This document shows positions 29,594-41,455 of a DNA stretch of 64,000 bases, in pieces; position 1 is the stretch's first letter, and every line of letters begins with the position of its first letter. The notes below the pieces were generated by a model. The model did not search any database, was not told the origin of the DNA, and saw only the letters and a program-made list of their open reading frames with translations. A program made the translations under genes and the position numbers. The stretch is from Xestospongia bergquistia (lineage: Eukaryota; Porifera; Demospongiae; Haplosclerida; Petrosiidae): the NCBI GenBank assembly GCA_963965975.1, contig OZ014419.1:6652150-6716149 (forward strand), written 5' to 3'.

Positions 29594-31057
29594 ATGGCAA
29601 GCCGACCAGGTATGTACATAAAAAACATATGACATTACATTTCATTTGAAATATAACAATCAGTTCAGTAAGTACATTAAATGTATATTATATATAGAAC
29701 ATTGATGGTGCATACCTAACTATTATCTTAACTAATGCAGATAGCACAGAAGCCTATGTATCCTTGGTAACCAATAACCAATATGCACATGGTGCAATTA
29801 CACTTGGCCGTTCCTTGAGGGACACTCGAACTGAACGTAAACTCTGTCTCATGATAACTGACCAGGTCTCAGAAGACATGAGGTCAGTTAGTATATGCAT
29901 CAGTCTGCATATCAATATTCCTCTTTTGTTGTAGGGGACAGCTAAGGAATCTATGGGATGAGATCATTGTTATTGAAGAATTAACAAGTGGAGATCAAGA
30001 AAGTCTTGAGTTACTGCAACGACCAGAACTAGGAGTAACTTTTTCTAAAATACATGCTTGGCGACTTATCCATTATACGAAATGTGTATTTCTTGATGCT
30101 GATACAATGATAATACGGAATATAGATGAACTTTTTGAAAGAGAAGAATTATCAGCTGCTCCTGACATTGGTTGGCCAGATCTCTTTAATTCTGGTGTCT
30201 TTGTTTTTCAACCAAGTCTAGATACTTTTGCAGCATTGATAGATACTGCAAAAACTGAAGGAAGTTATGATGGTGAGACAACCTCTTTCTCTCTCTTTAT
30301 CTTTACTCTCTTTACCAGGTGGTGATCAAGGATTGTTAAATACACACTGGAGTGATTGGTCTATTAGTGATAGTTCTCATCGTCTTCCATTTACTTATAA
30401 TGTTGTTGCTAGTCTTACATACAGCTACCCTCCTGCTTTCAAAAGGTATAATCTGTTAATATTGTCCTCTATCTATCACTTTCTTCTCTCTCTCTCTCTC
30501 TCTCTGCAGGTTTCTTAACGACATTAAAGTTATTCACTTCCTTGGTTCTATCAAACCTTGGCAACATCACTATGTTCATAAAGAAGACACACTTGTATTA
30601 CATCCATCTATTGATAGTAAGCAGTATGGATCAATTGAATATATTCAGCGATGGTGGCAGATCTATATGTCCACACGACAAACAACTAGTTTAACAACAG
30701 ATCAAGTAATAGATGAGCCAGTGATGACAATTGAAGAAGTACAAGTAATAAATATATATAAACTAGAATGTTGATGATGTAACATTATGGATTATGTAAT
30801 ATGTGAATTTGTAGTATGTGAGTCTTGAATCTCTAGTTTGAGTGTATGGGTATGAGATAATAGATTTTGTAACTATACTATTAAAGTTTTGGTATCAATG
30901 TTCTTGCTCTTTTTATTTTTAGTCTGAGGATATACCACAACCTTATGTACCAACAGAAGAGGAAAGAAGAGCTTCTTGGGAGAGAGGACAGCCTGATGTT
31001 CATGGCGTTGATCAGTCTGATACACTTATTGAAAATATTCTTGCTAAACTGCAATGA
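29594..31057 (+). CDS. GYG1: Glycogenin, self-glucosylating primer of glycogen
   Basis: The first coding exon is only 16 bases (29594-29609, MASRP plus one base); the second is 29741-29882. The GT8 fold is complete: YVSLVTNNQYAHGAITLGRS, FSKIHAWRLIHYTKCVFLDA with the DAD metal-binding motif, REELSAAPDIGWPDLFNSGV, GGDQGLLN and VIHFLGSIKPW. The acceptor tyrosine segment SLTYSYPPAF keeps both tyrosines around human Tyr195 (SIYSYLPAF). The C-terminal glycogen-synthase-binding segment is present: PYVPTEEERRASWERGQPDV and a final SDTLIENILAKLQ. The enzyme attaches glucose from UDP-glucose to itself and so starts glycogen granules in the cytosol. It is about the length of vertebrate GYG1. Which vertebrate paralogue it matches is not meaningful here. 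Confidence 0.95.
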
Positions 31058-31464
31058 CTTCTTTTTTGAGAATTGTGGAGCATTTTTTGTGCCACAGATT
31101 CAATATACAGGTAGTTTTATAATTTTGTGTGTCCGGAATAATTTTGATTTTACTGTTTCTAATTTTTTTTAATTTTGGCGCTAATAAAATCCAAAATTTT
31201 GTCGGTTTAATTCATAATTTGAAGCTCAAATTTCTGTGGCTTCGTGACGTGGTGCTGGAGGGGCTGCCATCTTTTCTCTTTCCCAGTCTTCTAGAGACGT
31301 AGGACCTAAAATAAGAGTTTCATTGCGACTCTATTTATTTTTAACTAGTGTTATTTTAATTTGAAAACTGTAGGATAACGATTTACAGTAGAATTAGAGT
31401 TTGGCAGTAGAGGTGACAAATATAGTAGAATGCCTTCTTTGTCGGTGATTGATTCGTCGTCACA
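31058..31464. other. Intergenic region with possible regulatory sites and a short minus-strand exon
   Basis: Between glycogenin and the TSC22-family gene. On the minus strand, TTATTTTAG at about 31307-31315 precedes GTCCTACG and an open stretch that reads PTSLEDWEREKMAAPPAPRH and stops at about 31226; I do not recognise it and no upstream exon was found. On the plus strand TGACGTGG at 31245-31252 equals the UPR element core. AAGATGGC occurs inverted near 31270 and again at 31502, as in YY1 sites. Confidence 0.35.
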
Positions 31465-33712
31465 ATGCCCTTTCTACCACTGTTAGACCCAGGAGAGGGC
31501 AAGATGGCCGAAGAGAACAACAGGAATAGTCCCCATCCGTTGTTCTCGCCACCTCCGATGTCACCATTCACGCGTTCTCGTTCCCCTATGTGTCAAGAAG
31601 ATGGCACACCTGTGAGATTGGACGAAGGCATGGCGACTAGAAGTGCTTTCGAGATAACCAGCGTCTCTCATATTCCTGAAGAGAATGAAGATGTGGAGGG
31701 AATGCAAGCACATGCTTCTAAAGATGCTGATGATCTTCAGGGAAGTCTGTTGGAAGCTGGTAACAATAGATACAGTAATAGTAGCGGAGATTCAGAAGAG
31801 TTTTCAGAAACTCCAATCGAACACTTGTCCTCCAATTCTCATGACAACAGTCAGACTCCCATTGAAAGTTACTTAGCCCCTCCCACTAATCCATCCCCCA
31901 AGCCATCAGATGTCACTAATGGTGTCACCCAGGTTCCTCAGAGTCGATTTAGACGAGTCAACCAATATTTGCGTGGGCGATGGTTGGTCCGTGATACTTT
32001 AGAGCCTGAGGAGCAGCGACCTGAAAGTGAAATGAGAATGGCCTCCTTACCTACATCCTCAAAGAATATCTTAGAAAATGTCGCTACATCTCCTTCAATC
32101 AGTCGCAAACATCAACAAACTAGTCCATTGACAAATACAAACACCAATTCAGAAGCTTATTCTCATAACCATGAACACAGTCGAAGTAGCAGTGAGGTTA
32201 GCAATCCGATTGATCTTCCATCTAGTAATCAGCCATTGTCTCGTGACGCAACTAGTGATAAAATCTTCAATACAGCGGAATCAATACATTCTCTATCTAG
32301 AACAGGCAGTATGTCTTCTGTAGTTAAGTCAGTTGATGGAGACGACAGAGAATTAGGAGTACAGGAAGATGTTGAATCAATGGCTTTTAATCGCCAAACA
32401 CCAGATATTCCAACGTCAGTATCACAGCCATCTTCAACTATGCTAGAACGAAGCCCTGCTATTTGTCGTTGTGATGAGTGCATCCCTGGGTAAGATTTAA
32501 TTATAATGAGGGATGAAGGGAGGAGTGTTTTTAATATGTGGTCACTTGGTCTGTTTTTTGGTTTACAAGCGAATCTGCACGTTGAATGTAGATAGATATT
32601 TCATTAGTAAAAATTGTATCAGTTCACTGGGAAAGATGGTAGCAGTTGCTGATAGGTAATTCACTAGTAAAGATATTGTAGTTCACTTTTATCTGTTCTG
32701 TGATTCAGCTGTTACTGTGCGTGGTTTGTCTCATTTGTCAGTGCATCTAGGAATGTGTTATTTAGTGTGTATATAAGCTTGAGGCTTGTAAACCACAACA
32801 CACTAATATTGACTTGGCTCAACCTGTCTTGGTTTGCATTCCATATCTAATGACAACCATGTCGTTGAATATAGCTTGATATATAAGACTATGTATTGTA
32901 ATAGTTTGTACATATTTGTCTTGAGGGAAACTTGTTTTATGCTGAAATGTGAGTGCTATTTTAATCTCTCCCTCCCCCCCCTCTCTCTCTCCCTTTCTCT
33001 CCCCCTCCCTCTCTCTCTATCTCAGTGCTATTCAAAACAGGTCAATAAATGATCACCAACAATCACTGGAGATTGCCATGGTACACACATGTTACTACAT
33101 GTTATACTAGTAGTTCAAGTTAGATTAGGGAATACACACTAATGTTTGTGTAAGGAATTGTTTAGTGTAGTAATATGCCTATGGAGTGAATCACTAACAA
33201 AAAATTTAATATGAGAGGTATAAAGTAGATTGTTCAACAGACCTTAATATACTAGGCGCATAATGCTTCTTTATGTTAACGTCAAATGAACCTGAACATT
33301 ATAGTAACTGAACAACCATGTAGTCAGTTATGCCATCCTATGCTAAACATGGGAGGAAATCATACTTATGTGCATTGTACATAGTAAAAGTAATGTTCAA
33401 TCATTAATGGTTTGATGTTTATTGTATAGTCTAACTAAACCATTACATTGAAGAGTACAAAAATCACACTAACAAAAGATTTCCCTTGAATGAAAGTATT
33501 TCTTTATTCCACAGTGTCACTTACAACAGCAGTTGATTCAGTATTTGCAGTGCAATGAGAAAACTCTACTAGAACATAACAAGATCTTGGAAGAGAATGA
33601 GAGATTGAAAAAGCAGGTTCAAGAACTGGAGTTAGAGAATAAACAATTACTCACTCGTCTGGAATCTACCTCACAACAAAACTATGAGTCCTCCACTGTT
33701 CCATATTCTTAG
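31465..33712 (+). CDS. TSC22 domain family protein, long isoform type
   Basis: Three exons (31465-32489, 33026-33080, 33515-33712). The long first exon is disordered, rich in Ser, Pro and Asn, and carries the two short motifs of long TSC22D proteins: SAFEITSVSHIPEENEDVEG (vertebrate SGFQITSV) and SRFRRVNQYLRGRW (vertebrate SRFRVVKLD...GRW). The last two exons encode a short helix (SLEIAMCHLQQQLIQYLQ), aligning weakly with the TSC box (IEQAMDLVKSHLMFAV), and a leucine zipper (LEENERLKKQVQELELENKQ). These proteins dimerise and act in transcription and in WNK/NRBP osmotic signalling. The TSC box is diverged, so the family call rests on the motifs together with the zipper. The start may be 31465 or 31504 (MAEENN), where the AAGATGGCC context is typical. 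Confidence 0.75.
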
Positions 33713-34024
33713 TAGTAATGTAATGAATCAAAAAAGTTCAAACAAACTAAATATGTCTTCCCTCTATGTATTATATTGTGTCTGTAGTGGGTGTGATGAA
33801 ATGTGAATAGCATCCTTCATTAGTTAGAGACACACACATGTAACTTATCTCTCTCCCCTCCTTGTATCATTTTACTTTTTCTTTCTCTACTCTCTGACTG
33901 AAAAAAAAAACGATGTGGTTGATTTATTTAAATTATTATCAATAAAGCAATAATTGAAATACAACCAGAATTGATGCCAATGAAAACAATTTTAATAAAA
34001 GAGATATTATTTGTACACTTATTG
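33713..34024. other. Convergent intergenic spacer, TSC22-family / SLC2A13
   Basis: About 312 bases of AT-rich 3' sequence with a CT-rich patch and an A run near 33901. No gene seen. Confidence 0.6.
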
Positions 34025-36290
34025 TTAATTGTTCTCTTCCTTTTTGTTACTTAATCTGTAATAGTGAGTTTGTCGTAAACCTGGTGGTGGACAAATAGGT
34101 CCTTTAAATAATTCATCAACTTCTTCCAAACTCTTCCCTCGAGTCTCTGGCAAAAGGAGGAACAAAAATATCCATCCTCCTAACGCCATACCCACATAGA
34201 GACTGAAAGCACCATAACGTGTAAGGTAACGAGTAAGATGAAGAAAAGTCAGCGAAACAAGCAAGTTAGATATCCAGTTTGTTGTAGATGAAGCTGAGTT
34301 TCCTATGCTCCGAGCCCAGTTGGGATAGACCTCTGCATTAACAGTCCAAGGTATAGGTCCCATACCAGGAGAAAAAGAGACAATATATAAGACTAATGCA
34401 ACCAAAGCAAGCCATGAAAATTTATTAGGACAAGAAGAATGTAAAGTCCCATAATAGTAGGTATTGTTTGGTGGTGACAGACTTGGGGCAGTGTAAGTCA
34501 AATCATTACAAGAAGAATTGTATGTTTGCAATAATAAAGAAGACTCGGGTACCCAACAAATTTGTTTGCTATCTTTGGTGATGGCCCATTTACGATTAAC
34601 ACAATATCCACTTGTATCCCTTTGACCATATGTTCCATTAGAGGGAAATAAACAGTAAAAACAATTGTCTGTAATGACACAATCATCACAGTGCTGTAAT
34701 GAGCATTGTTCTGTTGGACAGGTGGGCTGAGTGGTGGTACTAGCTAAGTAAAATGCTATGGCAAGTAATGAAAGACTGAAAATAATTCCAATGAGACTGG
34801 CCAATGCCAATTTACGACGGCCCACCTTCTCTACACAATACACACCTATTAGAGTGAATATAAAGTTACCAAATGCAATGACACCTCCAAGTCCTATTGC
34901 TAAATGATCATTATCAACTCCAGCCATTTTTAAGATAGTAGGTGAGTAGTACCTAAACATGAAAAAAATTTGAATTAAATTAAGAATGTATAGATCTAGT
35001 AAGTGGCAAAGTTTTAAGACTGTATCTGGAATTAGAGTCTAATTTAGTGTGTATTTTTAATATTAAGTAGTAGTATATATAAGAACTGTTCAGTTTGTTC
35101 ACTACTTCTTACATGACAGTATTAATGCCAGATAGTTGCTGAATGGCTTGGAGTCCACAGCCAACAACAAGTGCCATCAGTAGATGTCGATGGGTCAGCA
35201 TAATCCATAGTTTGACAAAGAGATCTAAAGTGGGACAACATATGAAATGACCAATGAAAAATAGTGCATTCACTTTTCTCATTCTGCTTAGCTGTTTGCT
35301 GCAAGTCAGCATATATCTCTTGCAGTTCTTTTTCAATAGACGCTTCACTTGCTTTCTTCCCTCTTAACTAAAATTGATATAATTTTGTAAGCACAAACTT
35401 GTATAGTTTAACCTTTCTTAGTATTAGCTTTGATTTTGTTGTCTTTCCTTTTCCTACCAACCAACGTGGACTTTCAGGAAGAAATATAAAAGCTACCAAT
35501 CTTATTAATGAAGGAATAGCAGCCAATCCTAACATGTACCTCCAACCTTGTCTCGTATAGCTAAAGGCAAAATCAATGATTCCAGCTACAAACTGACCAC
35601 ATGTAACGGCCATATTGTCAAGGACAGTTAGTCTTCCTCGGAGATTTATTGGTGAACATTCAGCTAAATACATTGGGACCGTCATACTAGCTAACCCTGC
35701 ACAGTAGAATGATGTATGTGTCATTAAAATGTGCATTAATCAACCAATCTCTTGTACATACATAACAATTGCCCAACCATTATATGTCATCATTATCACC
35801 TACCTATTCCTAAACCCACTATGAAACGTCCTACAAGAATAATTCCCCAGCCCCAAACATTAATAGGTGCAGACACCATAACTACTGCTCCAATAGTAAA
35901 AATTATAGATGCTATCATAATGGTGCGTTTTCTTCCAAGATATTCATTGCAAGAACCTCCAAATATTGTACCAACGGCTGCAGCAGCAATAGTGATACTG
36001 ACTAGAAGTTCTTTCTGTATTGTTGTCAATGTGTAGTGGTAATCTTGATCTAACACCAACAATGCACCAGAAATAACAGCTGTATCGTATCCAAATAAAA
36101 AACCACCAATGATAGAAAAAGAGACAAGAGTTAAGAGATAGCATGTAATGTGTGATGTATGAGAGCTACTGAGCTCGTCTAATAATTCAGGAAGATCTGT
36201 ATCATCAACTTCATTGTCTGAAATCAATACCCTTTCTTCCTCCTCTCCATCACTACTGGCTTGCCACCTCACTGAGTCTGATTTGGCCAT
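34025..36290 (-). CDS. SLC2A13: Proton/myo-inositol cotransporter, SLC2A13 (HMIT)-like
   Basis: A 12-helix sugar-porter of the major facilitator superfamily. The acidic N-terminus (about 50 residues) precedes GGFLFGYDTAVISGALLVLD, YLGRKRT, GRFIVGLGIG and ASMTVPMYLAECSPINLRGR; then PESPRWLVGKGK, a central loop, ALVVGCGLQAIQQLSGINTV, VEKVGRRKLALASL, PGMGPIPWTVNAEVYPNWAR and PETRGKSLEEVDELF. Loop 9 is long and has many cysteines (CPTEQCSLQHCDDC...NCFYC), a feature of HMIT rather than other GLUTs. HMIT carries myo-inositol into cells with protons. Several introns are short; one is 49 bases (35225-35273). The gene is divergent from SERP1, with 225 bases between starts. Confidence 0.92.
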
Positions 36291-36515
36291 TAATAATTGT
36301 AATAATTATTAGACCGTAAATACTTTAATTAAAGAAGTCGTGTGACTTTTCAATATAATTATTGTAACCACATCCTATAGGGTGGTCCAAAGTACAGTCC
36401 TTTGTCTTGTATTTACGTTCAGTCTGAGGTCTTGTGGCCTTTTTCGAAGTGTCTGTTTAACACAGTCTTCATTTCTCTTTCTTTTATTCGATACACTGAA
36501 TAAAATTATTTGAAG
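36291..36515. promoter_or_regulatory. Bidirectional promoter region, SLC2A13 / SERP1
   Basis: 225 bases between divergent start codons. I looked for an ER-stress element (CCAAT-N9-CCACG), because SERP1 is stress-induced in mammals, and did not find a match on either strand. Confidence 0.5.
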
Positions 36516-37600
36516 ATGCCTTCTAAACAGAGAATGAGATTGGCCAGTCAGAAACACAGCCAGAATGTCAACCACAGAGGCAATGTAGTTAAGAGTTTGG
36601 TGAGTTCAGTCTATGATGTATTAAGTTAAACACTGTCTTTATAGAAAGGAGCTGAAGAGAAGAGTCCTCTTGGCCCCTATCTTTTGGCATTCATCATCTT
36701 TGTTGTTTGTGGATCCGGTAAGTAGTATTATGTGATAAAGTGGGGGAATAATAATGTTTGTTGTAAAAAATAGTCTGACGTTAAGAGTGGCCCTTCCATT
36801 TTGAGAAATGTAAACTAATTATATTACCTGTGTTTACTGTATTTATTTAAATGTTTATGATAATAGATAAGTTTCAAAATTACATCATTAAGATAAATTT
36901 ATCATAAATTATATAACTTGTACAGTTTACTAACCAAGTATATGAACTATAGATGGGAAATGACTTGTATTAAACAGCCGATATGTTGTGTGTTGTTGTA
37001 AGGCAGTCATAGTTTATCAACAAAAGTGACACTATTGTGTTAATAGTATACTGTGTTGTCTTCTTGTCCACACCTGTTAAGGGTGTTGTCTCTTGTGGGT
37101 GCCATAATAGTTGTCTATGGAAATGACAATGTTTATTATATTAATGATAGCTATCCTAGGTCACTGTGGTAAGTACTGATGTTCATTAGTCTAATGGTTG
37201 ACGTAGGTCACTGTGGTAAGTATTGATGTTTGCTAGTCTAGAGTTTACTAATGGTAGCTATCCTAGGTCACTGTGGTAAGTTTTGATGTTCTCTAGTCTA
37301 GAGTTTACTAATGGTAGCTATCCTAGGTCACTGTGGTAAGTTTTGATGTTCACCAGTCTAGAGCTTACTAATGATAGGTAACGTAGGTCACTTTGGTAAG
37401 TATTGATGTTCACTAGTCTAGAGCTTACTAATGGTAGCTATCCTAGGTCACTGTGGTAAGTACTGATGTTCACTAGTCTAGAGCTTACTAATGGTAGCTA
37501 TTGTAGGTACTACTATAGAGGTACCTTCCTACTAATGCACATTTTTATTTTATTCATTCCAGCAATCTTCCAAATTGTTCAAAGTATTTGGATGAGTTAA
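36516..37600 (+). CDS. SERP1: SERP1/RAMP4, stress-associated ER membrane protein
   Basis: Three exons (36516-36599, 36645-36717, 37563-37600) give 64 residues. The start, MPSKQRMRLASQKHSQNVNH, then RGNVVKSLKGAEEK, and the tail helix [20 protein letters not shown] match human RAMP4 ([20 protein letters not shown], then RGNVAK, and [20 protein letters not shown]). It is a tail-anchored protein bound to the Sec61 translocon at the ribosome exit; it stabilises nascent membrane proteins during stress. The 845-base second intron is long for such a small gene and holds the 60-base minisatellite. The last coding exon has 12 codons plus the second and third bases of a split Ala codon. The gene ends convergently with TMCO3. 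Confidence 0.95.
37147..37510 (+). repeat. 60-base minisatellite in the SERP1 second intron
   Basis: About six copies of a unit that runs CTAGGTCACTGTGGTAAGTA, CTGATGTTCACTAGTCTAGA, GCTTACTAATGGTAGCTATC. Four consecutive rows from 37261 keep an exact 60-base period. The unit equals the 55-base unit at 8081-8594 plus five bases, where GTGGTAAGTACTG replaces GTGAACTG. Each 60-base copy therefore carries a GGTAAGT splice-donor-like word. Confidence 0.95.
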
Positions 37601-37873
37601 CTTGTCCCCAAACCCTCCAATAAAGTGCAGTTGTCTTGTCCTCTTGCCCTCTCTTCCTCAACTAATAAATTCATTGATAAAAACACACCATGTTGTACTA
37701 CATATATGCACAACCTTAAAAATGCTAAATTAAAGTGACCATAATTAATTGTCTAATATTGTAAATTATGTAAAATTGATACCATAATGTTTTGAACTTA
37801 ACAGTTTTATTGTTATTATAATAAAGATTTGTTGCCTTAATTCTATAATAGTGCCATCACTCTAATAATAAAT

Positions 37874-39770
37874 CTAAGTATTTGGTTTTGATTGTGGCAA
37901 AAATCTTCTCTGAAGTAATGTCCTTGTGTAATCAAAACATTGTACTAGTGGTGCACTAGTACGTGTGAGAGACCGAGGTCTACTGACTGCTGATAAAAGG
38001 CGAGGCAATCTCCAAAGGATGGGAGAAAGAATTAAACTTAGTGCTGTTACACTAAGTAAAACCAAATACGTCTAGAAGAAAGAAATATAGAGATAGGAGA
38101 AGGTTTGTCTCAAGTTATAACTTCTATTTATCATGAGGACATTAGTGATCCTCTTTAAAAAGTGAAGACAGTAATAGTCAATTAGTCTAATTATTTTGCC
38201 ATTAGCCTGTCAATGAAGTTATGTAAAAGGATCATGAAAAGGGCATGCATTGTGTGACCCCTACCTCCTAAATTAGGAACTATACATTAAACAGCCTTAT
38301 TAGTATGGAGAACTCCTAGAAGACTAGTTATATAACTGATGGGGACTTCCTCTGGAATGTAATGTTATTAAAAGTGGCTTTGTTTATATGAAGATAATCC
38401 TTAGTTTCATTTACCTCCCGTGTAATGATTCTCAGACGACGTGCTCTACTGCATAATACAAATGAGAACTCACTGACTTGAGCCATTGATAATGCTGATA
38501 ACCACGTCAATTGACGACAATATCCAGTGAAATAGCCAATCAAAGTAAAATTGATTGATAGCTGTATATGTGTACATGAGTAATAGAATATGTTGATATT
38601 AAAGATGATTGGTAATATTCCCAGTAATTACTAGGGGTTACTTAATATTGACTCACTTTAAAAAGGACTACACAAAAGGTGACAGAAAAAATAGTAAAAA
38701 ATTCAGAGAGAAGAAAGGTAGGAAAGACATGAAAACCTAGAAAGAGAGAGAGAAAAAATTTCCTGTCATTGTTCAAAGGCAGACTTACCTACAGATGCAA
38801 AGAAAATTGCTGCAAATAATTCTCTAATCGGTTCAATAAGTTTTTTAATCTATGCATCAAATAATAAATATTTATTTATTAATTGAGTTAGTATTACCTG
38901 TTCTACAGTAAGACTACCTTGTGTTGTAATAGCCATCCCAGCAAGAAAACAACCTAGCTCAAGAGATGCACCAAGAAATATGGAAGCCTATAAAACAAAG
39001 AGGAACACAACAATATTTTAGTAAATATACTTGAATGTTTTCAGCTACAAAACTAGCAACTAACACTATTTAGGATCATCTGATCAACTCTTAATATACA
39101 TACATAATATTTCTTAATTCTTAATTTTTTCGTACTTTACTGTTATGTTTATGTTGTTATAGGACTTACTGCTAAAAGAAGGAAACAAATAGTAAGAGAG
39201 CCTAAAAGCAATGTCTCTCCTTTATTCTTCACTACTGAGAGAATTTTGAAGGCTGGTTCAAGAGCACGGTGAGCAAGAAAATGAGTCAGTACCAACAAAA
39301 GAAAAAATCCCAACAATATCTAAAGGATAAAGAAAGTCAGGTACTTAGCCTCATACCCATACTGCATATAGACATAGGTATGAATCCTAGTAATGTACCT
39401 GTACAAGTTTTGCTGCATTGATGAGGTATGCAGTGAAGGAAAACTCGATTGATGATGAGGCAAAGAAGGGCATTAGTGCTACCAAAGACGCCATTTGTAT
39501 ATCCTGTATGACCATAATACCTTGTAATGAGGCGACTAAATTTGATTCAGATTCTAATATACAAAAGAGAGAAGTAATGATATATGTTCTGTTTGGTATT
39601 ATAAAATGAAGTTACAATATTGTATCACCCAAAATCTTGTTCAACACAGCACAATGAACTTTCTAACGCTATAATATTATATACATACCCTCTATTGATG
39701 TCTGACGTATACCAGTAGCCTCAACATCTTGTATACTATGAACTTTTCTTCTACTACTATTAATGACTAC

Positions 39771-39808
<38 letters not shown>

Positions 39809-41242
39809 CACATTCCATTCAATACAATATAGCATTACAGTAATCATTGAATTGTCAATAGAATGTTACATTATACCTTCAATAAGGTGATTCATTATGG
39901 TAGCACTTGACAAAGAAAGACTAGCAGCAACAAACAAGCATTGCCTCACTTTCATACCAAGAGGTACTCCTATTATAAGTGTGAGTACAATACATACTAA
40001 CAGGAGCAATCCAGAACAGTACATAGAGAAACGAAAAACCTAACAAAAAAGACACAATACAATTATTTCCATAGAAGGTAATATTATCACCTTTTTAAGT
40101 TTGTCGAGCGAGAACTCCAGACCTGCCATAAATATAATGAAAACAGCACCAAATTCACCTATAGTTTCAACTTGCACAACCGACTATAAATGGAAAACAA
40201 ATTCCTAAAATTAATTTACAATATCTTTCCATTTTACTTTCACAATATTATATCCAGCTGGTCCCAATATCATACCTGCCACTCCATACCCAAATAATGG
40301 TGGAAGGCCCATCAAGCAACACACAGCACCTAACAACGAACACACAACCAGTAATATTACAATGTCCTTTACAAGATTGGGATCATCAATTAATACAGTG
40401 AGATCACGTGGGCGTGAGAGGGTGTACTGGTTATTTAAAGAATCTACTAAAGTCACTTGGTGCTCACTACCCTGATCTAAAGGATCTTTGTAATGTCCAA
40501 TATTACTGCCTAACTTGACAACAGTCTCAATTTCTGCTCCTTGATGCACTGGTCCTTTTCCTTGGACCAAATCACTAAATATATCTTCTCTCAATTGTTT
40601 TTCCAACTTATCTGCAGCGTGAGAAATCTCTGCCAGAATGTCATTCATTAATTTGTGATGACCCTGCGAAGAATTAAGATGTTCAGGTGCCATTTTTGCT
40701 TCGCTCACTAGTTTGAGTACATCGTTGTGGTTACCCTCCACTATTAATGCAGCTGTTTGCATCTCTGCTAGTCTGGCTTCACAACTAAACCTAATAATAT
40801 CTAGCGACCGATAATCACTAGAGAGGGTCCTGTTTAGACCAACAAGAGCAATATGCAAGGCTTCTTCGCTGGCATTCAACTCTGCCTGATAAAGTTTTAA
40901 TATTTTCACTTTTAAATCAGTCTCTTTATTAACTAATGGTGACTTCAACTCAGCTGGATCTCGGCTGTGTAAACCATTTACAATGAGATTACTCATTCGG
41001 TGTGATATCATTTTTGTGAGCTCTTGTTTCTTTCTCAGCATCAATTGAACATTTCTGCAAGTAAAACGAGTACGGCCTAATTTAAGGTCTTTGTGATTTA
41101 AGTATCCGATATGTTTTCTGCGATGATGGGAAGAGGAGAGATCAGGTCCATTATTGGCGCCATCGAGACACGGTAATTTTAGCGTAAAGATTATTATAAG
41201 GAAGAGATTTACATGAAGGAACAACGAGAAGAAGGTGGACAT
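37874..41242 (-). CDS. TMCO3: TMCO3, coiled-coil plus CPA2-type cation/proton antiporter
   Basis: A signal peptide (first 29 residues) leads a helical lumenal region with [20 protein letters not shown] and several heptad-like stretches, then [20 protein letters not shown] (human VLVDSQNNQYILTRPRDSTI). The membrane domain follows: [20 protein letters not shown] and, in later exons, antiporter helices with polar breaks. Near the end come [20 protein letters not shown] (human [20 protein letters not shown]) and [24 protein letters not shown]3 belongs to the KefB/CPA2 exchangers, thought to swap K+ or Na+ for H+ in internal membranes. The exon near 39781 is preceded by a GA run. The C-terminal tail after [10 protein letters not shown] is not conserved. 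It lies 213 bases downstream of the JmjC gene on the same strand. Confidence 0.92.
39776..39806. repeat. (GA)n microsatellite in a TMCO3 intron
   Basis: About fifteen GA units (CT on the coding strand), next to a splice site as in other introns here. Confidence 0.85.
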
Positions 41243-41455
41243 CTTAAACTAAATGACAAGCAATCGCCACGCCTCCAGTTACAAAAATAATGTGGGTGCT
41301 ATTAATAGATTCAATTAGCAAAAATAACTAATAATTAATTGGTGTTTTTTTAAATAAAAAAACAAACTGTTATTGTAAGTGATTTATGCTTGAGAACAAT
41401 ATTGAAGTATTTTCAGTAAAAAACAGAGTTCAATTCTTCTATGTGCATATCTCTG

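Noticed and set aside
32229-32483. Minus-strand frame inside the TSC22-family first exon
   Set aside because: Shadow of a Ser-rich coding exon with no splice support.
36291-36515. ER-stress element for SERP1
   Set aside because: Searched for CCAAT-N9-CCACG on both strands and found no acceptable match.
36375-36575. Minus-strand open frame over the SERP1 start
   Set aside because: Overlaps the SERP1 first exon and promoter; no conserved protein sequence.
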